Origin: CAIQJJ01 sp964606085
GTDB lineage: Bacteria > Chloroflexota > Anaerolineae > Anaerolineales > UBA4823
Direction of reading: 5' to 3'
Length of the DNA: 37,087 bases
Assembly: GCA_964606085.1 (NCBI GenBank)
Contig: CAZSFD010000051.1
Location: 1 to 37,087 of the forward strand
A model generated the notes under the pieces. That model saw nothing but the letters and a program-made list of their open reading frames with translations. It was not told the DNA's origin and made no database searches. A program made the translations under genes and the position numbers. Positions 7,601 through 15,887 of the stretch are shown one piece after another (the first letter of the stretch is position 1; each line of letters begins with the position of its first letter).

Positions 7601-8621
7601 CACAGCGCAGCGCTGCCGATACGTCATCTTCCTGGGCTATCGGCGCACCGAACAGGACGACGATCTTGCTGCCTTTATCGCCCATATCTACCTTGTTGAC
7701 GTAGCCGCCGTAGCGCGCCACGCAGCGGAAGACCTGGTCGAGATAGGTTTGCAGATGGGCGCTGACATTCGGGTCGTGATCGTAGTCGAGGCCGGCAAAA
7801 CCGACAAACAGCACGGTGACGCGGCGGTGTTCGTTGATGAAACTCTCCTGGCCGCGGCGTAAACGCTCGCCAATGGAGGGGTGGATGAAGGCCCATCCGG
7901 TGGCCTCGGCCACCTGCGACAGGTTGCCGGGCGGCGGCAAGGCGAGCGGGTGTGGGTGTGGGCGCAGGCGTTCGATGCGGATGAAGGCATCGTCGGTGAG
8001 CAGCGCCTCGCCAGCCAGCGATAACACGTCGCGATGGGCGATCACCTGGCCGGGCGCGGCGTGGTGTTCGGCGTCGGCGCAGCGATCCAGCACGCTGCCG
8101 GCGGCGATGTGTTCGAGGCGCACGGCCGGGTCGCCGGCCAGCAGGGTTAGCAGCGGGCCGACGGCCAGGCCAGCCTTCATGGCCAGGCCAAACGTGCCAG
8201 CGCTGGTTGGAATGGCAGCATATTGGGGCATACGCGCTTGCATATCGAGGGCGCATTGCAGGGCGCGGCGGGCAACGGGTTTGCTGGTTCGCTGCATCTG
8301 CTCTGCGGAAGAAGCATCGCCCTCGGTGAGGATGGGAAACAGCACGGTCATGGCATCGCCGCCGAATTTGGCAATGCTGCCGCCGTAGGCGTGAACGAGA
8401 TCGATCATCGGCAGGAAGTAGCTGTTGAGGACGCGCGTCAGTTCTTCGGCGCCCACGCGCCCGCTGGCGGCGAGGGCCTCGCTCATGGCGGTGAAACCGG
8501 AAATATCGGCGAACAGGGCCACGGCCTCGAAGCGCTGCGGCAGACCGACGCTTGGCTCAGGCTGTTGCGACAATTGGCGCAGGACGTACCAGGGTAGGAA
8601 ACTTTGCCAGTGGGTGTTCAT
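4596..8621 (-). CDS. Soluble-adenylyl-cyclase-like protein: two class III cyclase domains, AAA ATPase and TPR repeats
   Basis: A 1341-residue cytoplasmic signalling protein with the order of mammalian soluble adenylyl cyclase. Cyclase domain 1 (about 30-200) keeps the metal aspartates: Asp39 in FADISGFT and Asp89 in KFGGDA, with Lys85 matching the bicarbonate-site lysine of sAC. It has no Asn/Arg pair. Cyclase domain 2 (about 265-435) has FVGFAG where the first metal Asp should be. It keeps Lys310 in VNKV, Asp315, Thr375, Asn382 and Arg386 (YTVMGDAVNLAARL), the purine and transition-state residues. One composite ATP site between the two domains is therefore expected. An AAA/NACHT-type ATPase follows (Walker A AEAGMGKS, Lys490; Walker B LVLEDCHWID), then roughly residues 960-1290 of tetratricopeptide repeats. 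The start at 8621 has GAGGTA upstream and lies four bases after the stop of the propeller gene, so the two are translationally coupled. Its 3' end overlaps the convergent LysM gene by 38 bases. Confidence 0.92.
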   Translation of the reverse strand: MNTHWQSFLPWYVLRQLSQQPEPSVGLPQRFEAVALFADISGFTAMSEALAASGRVGAEELTRVLNSYFLPMIDLVHAYGGSIAKFGGDAMTVLFPILTEGDASSAEQMQRTSKPVARRALQCALDMQARMPQYAAIPTSAGTFGLAMKAGLAVGPLLTLLAGDPAVRLEHIAAGSVLDRCADAEHHAAPGQVIAHRDVLSLAGEALLTDDAFIRIERLRPHPHPLALPPPGNLSQVAEATGWAFIHPSIGERLRRGQESFINEHRRVTVLFVGFAGLDYDHDPNVSAHLQTYLDQVFRCVARYGGYVNKVDMGDKGSKIVVLFGAPIAQEDDVSAALRCALELAALPGVSASIGVNTGFVFCGQVGSLARREYTVMGDAVNLAARLMQKAGNTPGQILAGEATRQAAASERFAWGEATPTPIKGKHEPVLVSALLAEGQGQALHLREPRYALPMVGRQAELAQVRQAIERARQRQGQLLGLTAEAGMGKSRLTAEAIRLAGEMGLRVLGGECLSHAEQTSYLVWKPILRGLFGLQADQPVEAQITQLRATLVAINPALLPRLPLLGLPLDLPIPDNDTTRSMDAPLRKAAYEDLVSALVCHLACRQPLMLVLEDCHWIDPLSADLLETLGRDLLTEKILLLAVYRPPDEHHAPLAITRLPHCHEIALNEFSLQETEQLIRQKLAQFGLDPHQVSNQLVERINERAQGNPFFVDEMVNWLHDRGIAPTDTAAIEALALPDSLYSLIISRIDQLEESARTTLKVASVLGRSFRAHWLWGIFPEVGAPDRVRNQLTQLAELEFTPLDRPEPELEYLFKHIVTREVAYESLAVSTRQMLHEQAGQFIEQSYTHDLERFVDLLAYHYGQSSNTSKQIEYYAKAAQAAAKAYANGVAVAYYQHLLPLLPHPEKTTILLRTAHLQLLTGDWDQAEANTSQALQLAERTTQTPAITDCQALFGTIARYRGDYPQALKWLRKAQRSLRSQENTPLYADILREIGTVRWLQGEYRSALTHFRRCLKLARAQNDPHGTVQALTNISNVYINQEDSRSALRYAQQGLKLAEDLADRLRISKLVANIGAIYQTLGDYPQALQHFLRALALCQEMGYRLGISIAVGNIGMVYLDSGFAEHAQPCFTLTEQMAVKLGDQVGVAFARWSLALAHQAQGNLPLAEKLLEQAIQLGQALDIPYELSDFYTSQAALYAEMGRWPEALAANEQALATARGAERQPLVFQAQLSAPWLALQAGVLSQPAAAEAIRACQATLVATDAAQPAAWHYTLWQVSGAEEDRQQAAERYQALYTRTPNALYRQRYHQLTGANLPASAALPPLPAFITDSLQPALSPA

Positions 8622-8625
8622 GGGC

Positions 8626-11600
8626 TTACCTCACGATCAAGGGCAGATACACGTCAAAACCAAAATCTGGCCCCGGCAGGCCCACGCCATCACCCGGGTT
8701 ATCTGTGGGTGCGCTGCCTGGCTGCACCCGCCCCCGCGGGTCGGGCCGCCCGGCGAAGGCCAGGGCCGGCGGCGCTGCGCCATTCAGCGCCACATGCAAT
8801 TGATAGGTGCTTTCGCTGACGCCTTCGACTTCGATCTGGTAGATGCCTGCGCCGGGGGCGGTGAAGGTGACACTGTCTGCGCCGCTGGTTTCGCTCTTTT
8901 GCAGCAGCGTGCCATCGGGGGCGAAGGCGTAGAGGTCGGCGTCGCCTGTCAGCGAGGTCAGATCAACTTGTAAGATGTCGCCAGCCTGAAGAGAGAAGCG
9001 GAAGGTGTGGATTTCGTAGGTGCTGATGGCGGCGCTTTCGGGCAGGTAGTTGATCCAGCGTGTGACCGGCGCGGGGGAGACATTACCGGCGAAATCGGCG
9101 GCCCAGACCTGAATGTAGTGCATCCCAGGCGAGGGGGCCAGTTGCCAGGGGTATTCAACGGCGGCTTCGGCGTAGGGAAGCCAGTCGCTGATTGTCGTTG
9201 CCACCCAGCCGCCGCGGCTGGCGAGATATTCGTACTCGACGAAGAGCAGGGATGCGATGCCGCTGCCGGAAGGTTCATCTTCAGCGACGGTGTTGAGGTA
9301 GACCAGGGGTGCATCGGCCACGGACGCGCCATCGTTGATGCGCATATCCATGACCTGTGGCGCCGTGCTGTCCTCGCCGGGCGGATAGACCCGAACGCTG
9401 CGCTGGATGGTGTTGTTGGCTTCATCGTTTTCGCCGAGCAGGTTATCGGGATCTATCACGGCGTATATCTGGCGCATGCCGAAGGCGGTGGGGGTGAAGG
9501 TGATGGGGATAGAAACGGCCAGGCTGCCCGGCGGCAAGAGGGGGATGGTGCTGCTGCCGAGCAGCACGCCGCCTGCCAGGGGGTTGCCGTCATAGAAGCG
9601 CACGGCGACATTCGTCAGCACGGCGCTGCCACCCTGGCGGCGCACTCGCAGGGCCAGCAGGGCCGGCTGCCCAACGCGGGCATCTACCGGCGCGGTGAAC
9701 ATATCGGGCGTGAAGGCGTACAGGTCATCCACTTCGCCGGGCCGGCGCACGGTGTAGGCATTGGGCAGGGCGCCGTTCAGTCCGCCAGCGTTGCTCAAGG
9801 TGAGGGTGTATGCGCCTGTGGTCAGGCCCGGCGGCACCACCAGGCGCACGCGGCCACTGTTGATGTAGCGGACAACCCCGAACGTCCACGTTTGCGGCCC
9901 GCTGAATGTGGCGCTGAGGCCGGGGGCAAAATTGCTGCCATACACCTCTACGATGACGGGGAAATCGTTGCTGCCCTGGTTGGGTGTGACCTGGGCGATA
10001 GTGGGCGGTTGGGTGGTATAGGCGGTGTAAGCCAGGGGCAGGAAGCCCGTGCCGCCATCGGGATTGATGACGTGCAGTGCGTAGCTCCCTGGCGCAATGC
10101 CGGCGGGGATTTCTGCCGTCGCCAGGGTATTGCTGACGACGACCGTCGAAAGGAGGGATGTGTTGCCCAGGTAGAATTGCGCCCCCGGCTGAAAGTTCTT
10201 GCCGTGAATGGCAATCGGGTGGGCGGTGTCAACGATACCGCTCTGAGGGATCACCTTCTGGGGTTGGGGGCCATCGAAAACGAAGATGCTCAGCCCGGTC
10301 AACTCGCTGGCGTGGAACAGGGCCTGGCTGCCCAGGGCCAGTTGTTGCGTGTAGGCAGGGATACTGGGGAAGTAGTTAGCCTCGACGATACGTTGCAGGT
10401 TGATCACATTCAGCACCCACAGGCCATCGCGCCCGGCCACCAGCGCATATTGCCCGGCCACACGCACATCATAGGCAGGCGAAGGTAGGGGGAAGACGCC
10501 GAGCGGTGCGCCGTTGAGGTTGGCAGGGTTCAACACCAGCAGGCTTTTTTCGGTCGCCAGGAAGAGATTGCCGTTGTGCATCGTCAGGCCGTGCAGCAGT
10601 TCGGGTGGGTTGAAGGCGGCCACGAGGCTGGGGTTGGCGGGGTTGCTGACATCTACCACATGCAGGCCGTCTTCGGGTTGGGTGAGGTAGACGAGATGGC
10701 CGTCGAGCAAGATGCGCTGGGTATCGCTGATGGTTTGCACCTGGCTGAGCAGCGCCGGCTCAGAGGGGTTGGCTATATCGAAGATGCTCAGGCCGGGGCC
10801 ATATCCGGCGGTGTAAGCCAGGCCATCACCGAGGGTGATATCGGTGATGGGGTTGGCGCTGACGCTGGCGACGGTGGTGGGCGTGAGTGGCTCAGCCACG
10901 TTGACCACCACCAGGCCATTTTCGCCTGTGCCGATGTAGGCGTGGTCGCCCTGTACGGCCAGGCTGGTCATGTCGCCGATTTCGTCATATTTGCTGACCA
11001 GCCGGGGGCTGCGCGGGCTGGTCACGTTGTAAATGCGCAGGGCGTGCCAGTAATCTATCAGATAGGCATACGCCCCTTGCACGGCCACATCTTTGCCGAC
11101 TTGTGGATCATCGTCGTAATAGGTGTTGCGGTAGTTGACCTGGGCGCGATCGGTGGCATCGAGGGCGTAGAGGCCATCGTAGGCGGTGGTCAGGTAGATG
11201 GTGTTGCCACTGACGGCGCTTTCGTAGGCATTGCTGAAGGGTGCGGCGCTGACCAGGGTTGGGTCTGAGGGGATGTTGATGTTGTAAATATGCAGCGCCA
11301 TGTCACTGCCCAGGTAGAGAAAGCCCGCTTCGATGGTGATGCGCCCCCAACTGATCGGCAGGGTTTCACTGAAAACCTGGGTGGGCGACAGCGGGATGGT
11401 AGCATCCAACACGGTGAGTCCGTTGGGTACGCCGCTAGCTGCGGTGAAGAGGTGGTTGTTGCTGAAAGCAATGTCTTGTAGGTAGCCCAGGCCGCGCAGC
11501 GTTTGAACGTGGCGCGGGGCTTCTGCGGTGGAGATGTCTAGCACCAACAGGCTGGTTGGGCTGGCAATGTACGCCGCGCCGAGGTTGAGGGCCATTCTGC

Positions 11601-14409
11601 CGCCGCCGGGCAGCGCCAGCCAGCCGACTTGTTGCGGATTTTGTGGGTCTGACAGGCTGAAGACGGCCAGGCCAGCTTCACAGGAGATGTACAGGTTGCT
11701 GCTGGAAGCGGCCAGACCGAGGGCTGGCGAGGCAATGGGCAGCACCTTTGCGGCAACCGGGCGCAGCGGGTTCACCAGGTCTATCACGGCCACACCGCCC
11801 GGGCCGAGCGCGGCGTAGGCGTAACGCCCCCCGGTGATAATCAGGTCGGTCAGGCTGCCGGGCAGGGGTGCTGTTTTGCCGGTGAGGGTGGGGGTGTAGG
11901 GGCGGGTGATGTTGAGGGCGGCCAGCGCGGTGCCGCTTTGCAGGTAGAGCATGGCGCCGCGGCGGGCAACGATTTGCCCGCTGCCGCCATACAGGTTGGC
12001 GGCCAGGCTGACGGGGGCTGGAATGGTGAAATCTTGCTGGTCGAGGCCGGGCGGCACATCGGCGAAGCGTTCGGGTGGCCAGAAGGATGCCTGCTGCCAT
12101 TGGGCCTTGATGTGATGCGGGCCAGCCGCCAGGGCCAGGGCATAATCGCCATAGGCATCGGTAATGGCGCTGTTGCCCAGGTCGTCGGCCACGGTCACGC
12201 CGCTGAGAGGCTGCCCCTGGCTGTTGGTCACGCGCCCTTTGACGGTGTAAGTGCCAGCTTGGGCGGTGAAATCCTGGTTGAATGAGGCGCTGGTGAGGTT
12301 GAACAGCCGTTCTGCCGGGCTGAACTGGTAGCCTTTTTGCATGGGGTACAGGTGGTGGCGGCCTTCGGGCATGTGGGTGAACTGATAGCGGCCGAGCAGA
12401 TTGGTGTGTTGGATGAAATTGCTGCCCGGGCTGATGATGGAGACGCCCGCCTGGGGGATGTTGCTGCCATCGGCCACCTGCCCGCTGACGATGTAGGCGG
12501 GGGTGTAATTGGCCTGGTAAATGAACAGGCCGGCATCACCGGCGGCCACGTACACCAGGCCATCGGCCAGCGCCACATCGGTTACGAAGCCGGGGATTGG
12601 GTAGGAACTATCCAGCGTGGGGGCGGTGGGGTCGCTGATGTTGATGACTTGCAGGCCGCCTTCGCCATCGGCAATGAAGGCGAAGTTGCCCAGCACGCGC
12701 ACGCGCATGGCCGTGCCGGGGGTATCGTATTCGCCTTGCCAGAGGGGGGCTGCCGGGTTACTGACATCGAAAATGACCAGGCCGTTGCTGTCGGCCACGT
12801 AGGCCAGGCTGCCCACCACCACCACATGCCGGGCGTAGACATCGGTATCGTGGCCGCCCAACAGGGTGGGGTTGCGTGGGTCGGCCAGGTCGTAGATTTG
12901 CAGGCCGTTGATGCCATCGGCGAGGTAGGCGCGTTGGTTGAGGACGAAAACATCTTGTGCATCGCCAGCCGCGGCGGAGCCGGCCAGCGCCATTTGGTTG
13001 GGCTGCGAAACATTGACGATTTGCAGCCCATCGTTGCCGGCCGCAACGGCCACGTAGCGCTGCCCGCTGACGGGTTCGGCGAAGGCTGCCACGCCGAGGG
13101 GCATGTAGGGCAGGGCCATTTCGCCTTTGATGTAAGGTTGGCCGCTGTCGTTCAGGCTCAGGCTGACCAGTTGTTGCCAGCCATGAATGCCATAGTAGGC
13201 GCGGTCGCCCCAGATGGTGAGGCTGGTGGTTGAGTCCCATTGGCGGGGCAGGATGTTGAGGTGTGTGGGCAGGGTGGGGGTGAGGACGAGGTACGTGTGC
13301 AAACCGCCAAACGCCTGGCCGTCGAAGGCATAGAGCATCTGATCAACCGCGGCCAGGCTGTCTATCTGCCGTTGGGTGTGAAACTGGCCGATTTGTTGCG
13401 GCGAAGTGATGGCGCTCAGGTCGAATAGCTGCATTCCATCGCCATCGGCGACGATGAGTTGGCTGCCCTGCGCCACGGAATGCCAGGCTTTGCCGGGGGT
13501 TTCGATGTGGCTGATGTAGCTGGGCGCGCTGGGCTGCGAAATGTCGAAGAAAAGTAAACCATCGTATCCCGCGGCCACATGGGCGATGTTGCCCGCGACA
13601 GAGATGCCGTGGGCGCAAGCGTAGCCCGTGTCGGCGCGGCCGGCCCAGGCCGGGTGCGCGGGGTCGCTCAGGCTGAGGCTGTGCACCCCGGCATCGCAGG
13701 CGGCGGCATACAAGGTGTTGTTGGCAAAGGTTAACGCCAAACTTTTATAGGCGTCAGGCAGGAGGGTGACATCGGTCACGGTCACGCTGAAGGGGGCTGT
13801 GATATCCACCGTCTGGATCGCCGCTCCGCCGGTCAGGTAGGCGTAGGGGGCGCTGTCGTGGAGGGCGATGTCTGCCCAGGTGTAGGATGGGTAGGTGTAG
13901 GAAACGATCTCGGTCATGCTGAAGGGTGAGAGGATGACCTCGACCAGGGTCAGGCGCTCATCTCCCACCAGATAAACTGTGCCACCTGGCCCAACGGCCA
14001 TGCCCGTCGCTGGCGCGGTGAAACTGCCTAAAACAGCCGGAAAAGCCGGATTGCTGACATCCAGCACGCTCAGGCCATCGGTTGTCGCCACGTATACATT
14101 CGGCCAGAAATAAGCCATTTCGTTGATCACCCCCGGCAGCACCTCACTTTTGGCGATCAACACGGGCTGCCGCGGGTCGCTGATCTCAATAATGGCAACC
14201 CTGGCTCCCATGCCCAGGTAGGCGAAGTTGCTATCGGCGGCTAACGCCCGGATATTGCCCCCGCTTTGCGCAAGCAGTGATAAGGCAGCTTCACCGCCTG
14301 GCCGCTGCGCCACGGGTGGTGCGGCGGCATTTCCAGCGATTGCGCCAAACGGCCAGCACAAGGCCAGGATCAGAAATACATTCAACCAACGAATATGGGC
14401 TGCGTTCAT
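8626..14409 (-). CDS. Giant secreted LVIVD beta-propeller protein with carboxypeptidase-regulatory-like, TIG, CARDB and PPC domains
   Basis: A 1927-residue exported protein. A signal peptide (LNVFLILALCWPFGAIAG) is followed by about twenty LVIVD-type propeller repeats of the form [V/I]xD[V/I]S[N/D]PxxP, in two blocks. The blocks are split by two carboxypeptidase-regulatory-like Ig folds at about 636-790 (YIVSGQVADGSNIPQAGVSI; YTVKGRVTNSQGQPLSGVTV). After the second block come two IPT/TIG domains (about 1386-1561), a CARDB-like domain (about 1565-1680), an Ig-like segment and a bacterial pre-peptidase C-terminal (PPC) domain at about 1792-1877. A Pro/Gly linker and the terminal tail VYLPLIVR close the protein. 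No enzyme domain is present; a role in adhesion or surface display is inferred. The start at 14409 has a strong AGGAGGT site. The next gene, the cyclase, begins four bases after the stop, an unusual pairing of a secreted giant with a cytoplasmic signalling protein. Confidence 0.9.
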   Translation of the reverse strand: MNAAHIRWLNVFLILALCWPFGAIAGNAAAPPVAQRPGGEAALSLLAQSGGNIRALAADSNFAYLGMGARVAIIEISDPRQPVLIAKSEVLPGVINEMAYFWPNVYVATTDGLSVLDVSNPAFPAVLGSFTAPATGMAVGPGGTVYLVGDERLTLVEVILSPFSMTEIVSYTYPSYTWADIALHDSAPYAYLTGGAAIQTVDITAPFSVTVTDVTLLPDAYKSLALTFANNTLYAAACDAGVHSLSLSDPAHPAWAGRADTGYACAHGISVAGNIAHVAAGYDGLLFFDISQPSAPSYISHIETPGKAWHSVAQGSQLIVADGDGMQLFDLSAITSPQQIGQFHTQRQIDSLAAVDQMLYAFDGQAFGGLHTYLVLTPTLPTHLNILPRQWDSTTSLTIWGDRAYYGIHGWQQLVSLSLNDSGQPYIKGEMALPYMPLGVAAFAEPVSGQRYVAVAAGNDGLQIVNVSQPNQMALAGSAAAGDAQDVFVLNQRAYLADGINGLQIYDLADPRNPTLLGGHDTDVYARHVVVVGSLAYVADSNGLVIFDVSNPAAPLWQGEYDTPGTAMRVRVLGNFAFIADGEGGLQVINISDPTAPTLDSSYPIPGFVTDVALADGLVYVAAGDAGLFIYQANYTPAYIVSGQVADGSNIPQAGVSIISPGSNFIQHTNLLGRYQFTHMPEGRHHLYPMQKGYQFSPAERLFNLTSASFNQDFTAQAGTYTVKGRVTNSQGQPLSGVTVADDLGNSAITDAYGDYALALAAGPHHIKAQWQQASFWPPERFADVPPGLDQQDFTIPAPVSLAANLYGGSGQIVARRGAMLYLQSGTALAALNITRPYTPTLTGKTAPLPGSLTDLIITGGRYAYAALGPGGVAVIDLVNPLRPVAAKVLPIASPALGLAASSSNLYISCEAGLAVFSLSDPQNPQQVGWLALPGGGRMALNLGAAYIASPTSLLVLDISTAEAPRHVQTLRGLGYLQDIAFSNNHLFTAASGVPNGLTVLDATIPLSPTQVFSETLPISWGRITIEAGFLYLGSDMALHIYNINIPSDPTLVSAAPFSNAYESAVSGNTIYLTTAYDGLYALDATDRAQVNYRNTYYDDDPQVGKDVAVQGAYAYLIDYWHALRIYNVTSPRSPRLVSKYDEIGDMTSLAVQGDHAYIGTGENGLVVVNVAEPLTPTTVASVSANPITDITLGDGLAYTAGYGPGLSIFDIANPSEPALLSQVQTISDTQRILLDGHLVYLTQPEDGLHVVDVSNPANPSLVAAFNPPELLHGLTMHNGNLFLATEKSLLVLNPANLNGAPLGVFPLPSPAYDVRVAGQYALVAGRDGLWVLNVINLQRIVEANYFPSIPAYTQQLALGSQALFHASELTGLSIFVFDGPQPQKVIPQSGIVDTAHPIAIHGKNFQPGAQFYLGNTSLLSTVVVSNTLATAEIPAGIAPGSYALHVINPDGGTGFLPLAYTAYTTQPPTIAQVTPNQGSNDFPVIVEVYGSNFAPGLSATFSGPQTWTFGVVRYINSGRVRLVVPPGLTTGAYTLTLSNAGGLNGALPNAYTVRRPGEVDDLYAFTPDMFTAPVDARVGQPALLALRVRRQGGSAVLTNVAVRFYDGNPLAGGVLLGSSTIPLLPPGSLAVSIPITFTPTAFGMRQIYAVIDPDNLLGENDEANNTIQRSVRVYPPGEDSTAPQVMDMRINDGASVADAPLVYLNTVAEDEPSGSGIASLLFVEYEYLASRGGWVATTISDWLPYAEAAVEYPWQLAPSPGMHYIQVWAADFAGNVSPAPVTRWINYLPESAAISTYEIHTFRFSLQAGDILQVDLTSLTGDADLYAFAPDGTLLQKSETSGADSVTFTAPGAGIYQIEVEGVSESTYQLHVALNGAAPPALAFAGRPDPRGRVQPGSAPTDNPGDGVGLPGPDFGFDVYLPLIVR

Positions 14410-14453
14410 AAGGCTTACCTCCTGAAGGCGGGTGAGGATGGGCGTTTTTTTAA

Positions 14454-14459
14454 AGTATA
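14454..14459 (-). promoter_or_regulatory. Possible -10 element for the propeller/cyclase operon
   Basis: On the minus strand this reads TATACT, about 45 bases before the start at 14409. The best upstream match, TTGATA, is 20 bases away, longer than ideal, so the call is weak. Confidence 0.3.
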
Positions 14460-14544
14460 CCTGTAATTGGACTTGAATTTATCAACAATGAGTAAATTAA
14501 TCCAGTCGCGCTGTCGGGCGTTCGCCCGCGTGTTCGAGGAAAAT

Positions 14545-14607
14545 GTAGGGGCGGATGGCATCCGCCCTGGCTTCGGCGCAGCCAGGGCGCACGCCGTGCG
14601 CCCCTAC
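14545..14607. repeat. Nested hairpin repeat with GTAGGGGCG terminal inverted repeats
   Basis: Ends GTAGGGGCG (14545-14553) and CGCCCCTAC (14599-14607) are exact inverted repeats. Between them are three smaller palindromes: GGCGGAT/ATCCGCC, CTGGCT/AGCCAG and GGGCGCAC/GTGCGCCC. This compact three-leaf structure of 63 bases looks like a non-coding MITE or REP-like element. Confidence 0.6.
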
Positions 14608-14659
14608 CCGCGTCTATTTTCAAGGCAGATTTGGAATTGCTGTGGGCGTATTCTCTTTC

Positions 14660-14688
14660 TTGACGTTCATCTTGAGCGAAGGTATCAT
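14660..14688 (+). promoter_or_regulatory. Promoter for the 365-residue gene and possibly the cation cluster
   Basis: TTGACG (14660-14665), a 17-base spacer and TATCAT (14683-14688) lie 36 bases before the ATG at 14725. All following genes to 21910 run the same way with only short gaps. Confidence 0.6.
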
Positions 14689-14724
14689 CCCTTCACCGCA
14701 TTTTCTCAGCCAGCGAGGAAAACC

Positions 14725-15822
14725 ATGCCAGAAACCCCCCTTTCTCCTTTTGCCAGCCCTGTCAGCCATTTACGACAGGAATTTGAAGGCCAGCAGGCGC
14801 TTTTTGATGCCCAGCCCGCCCTGGTGCAGCGCTTTCTCGAAGCCCAGGCGCGTCAACTGGCCGATGCCCTCACGCAACATGCCAGCCAGGTACGTTTCAG
14901 CCTGCCCGACCGGGTGGTGACGCAGCCCGGCAGCCAGCCGGTGGCTGTCCCGCCAGGACAGCGCGAACAAGGCGTAGGTAAGATCATTGACCGACTGACC
15001 GGCGCTAATTTGCAGGTGAACATTCGCCAGCGTCTGCTCGAACTGGAAAGCGCCTCCGAACCGGCAGTGGCCGCCAGCGGTATGCTGCTGCGCCACGCCA
15101 CGGTGATGTACATGGTTCACAGCATGTTGCCTGCCGGGCGTTCAGTGACCTACACCTCTGCCGAGGGCGAGGAAATCCCCTCCATCCCGTTGGGTGGCAG
15201 CAAGGTGAAGGAATCGGCCATCACAGCCGCTTCGGACGCAATTGCCGAAGAAGGCGCTACCGATGAAGCCGGTCGCGGCGAATTGCTCGTGCCGTATGTG
15301 GAGTACGCCCGGCGCTTCTACCTGCCGCAGTGGGTGGCCTTCGACGATGAAGATCACCTGCTGGTCAACACGCTGGCCGAGGCCGAAGCGCATGTTCAAT
15401 CCATGCAGCGCTTCCTGGGCATCTTGCATACGGCGGTCTACCTCGCCCCCTGCCTGGTGGCCGACGATGAATACCAGCAAAAACGCTACGGCATGTTGGG
15501 GCAAATCATCAGCCAGGGCCGGGCGTTAGCGCGCTACCAGACGCGCGACATCATCGCCACGATCAAACGCCGCGCCGCCGCCCAAGATTTGAACCGCGGC
15601 CTCAGCCTGAGCCTGCCCTTCTTCGACGATCAAGATTTGCAGATGAAAATGCACGCCTTCCAGGTCATCCCGGGGGGGCGCATCATGTTCGTGCCGGCCT
15701 TCGTGGTGCGCGCCGCCCGCGAAGAACAGGCCAAAGTGGCCCAAGATACGCGCCTCAACCCCTCCACGCGCAAACACCTGCTGGCCGGGCTGAAGATGCT
15801 CGAAGACGCCTTCACCAACTGA
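14725..15822 (+). CDS. Conserved-looking protein of unknown function (365 aa)
   Basis: I do not recognise a known domain. The start at 14725 is chosen because GAGGAAAA lies just upstream and a promoter lies 36 bases before it; the open frame continues upstream into repeat DNA but without start signals. The protein is soluble, without signal peptide or membrane segment. It is largely helical, with a Gln/Ala-rich N-terminal helix (FEGQQALFDAQPALVQRFLEAQA), a Thr/Gly segment (SVTYTSAEGEEIPSIPLGG) and a central acidic stretch (VAFDDEDHLLVNTLAEAEAH). A long C-terminal helix bears REEQAKVAQDTRLNPSTRKH. It stands at the head of the KimA-like/P-ATPase/TrkA run, separated from the permease gene by a hairpin repeat, so any link to ion transport is only positional. 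Confidence 0.7.
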   Translation: MPETPLSPFASPVSHLRQEFEGQQALFDAQPALVQRFLEAQARQLADALTQHASQVRFSLPDRVVTQPGSQPVAVPPGQREQGVGKIIDRLTGANLQVNIRQRLLELESASEPAVAASGMLLRHATVMYMVHSMLPAGRSVTYTSAEGEEIPSIPLGGSKVKESAITAASDAIAEEGATDEAGRGELLVPYVEYARRFYLPQWVAFDDEDHLLVNTLAEAEAHVQSMQRFLGILHTAVYLAPCLVADDEYQQKRYGMLGQIISQGRALARYQTRDIIATIKRRAAAQDLNRGLSLSLPFFDDQDLQMKMHAFQVIPGGRIMFVPAFVVRAAREEQAKVAQDTRLNPSTRKHLLAGLKMLEDAFTN

Positions 15823-15865
15823 CCTTCAACCTTCAGCTTTCAACCGGGAGTTTGAAGGTTGAAGG
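15823..15865. repeat. Perfect 13-base inverted repeat at a gene end
   Basis: CCTTCAACCTTCA (15823-15835) and TGAAGGTTGAAGG (15853-15865) pair exactly around a 17-base loop. The first arm starts directly after the TGA of the 365-residue gene (15820-15822). The motif is internally repetitive (TTGAAGG). No T-run follows. Confidence 0.65.
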
Positions 15866-15887
15866 TTGAACATTGACGAGGTTGCCC

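Larger units (their letters stand above)
14410..14724. other. Divergent intergenic region: two promoters and a nested hairpin repeat
   Basis: Between the minus-strand propeller gene and the plus-strand unknown gene there is no credible coding sequence; the frame upstream of 14725 is open but starts within repeats and lacks a ribosome site. It holds a possible minus-strand -10 (TATACT, reverse complement of 14454-14459), the repeat at 14545-14607 and a good plus-strand promoter at 14660-14688. Confidence 0.6.

Noticed and set aside
9007..10488. Long plus-strand open frame of 493 residues opposite the giant propeller gene
   Set aside because: It is the antisense shadow of a GC-rich gene; it has no ribosome site and its composition (Gly/Ala/Gln/His) follows the codon pattern of the other strand. 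Other long frames opposite the cyclase and propeller genes were rejected for the same reason.
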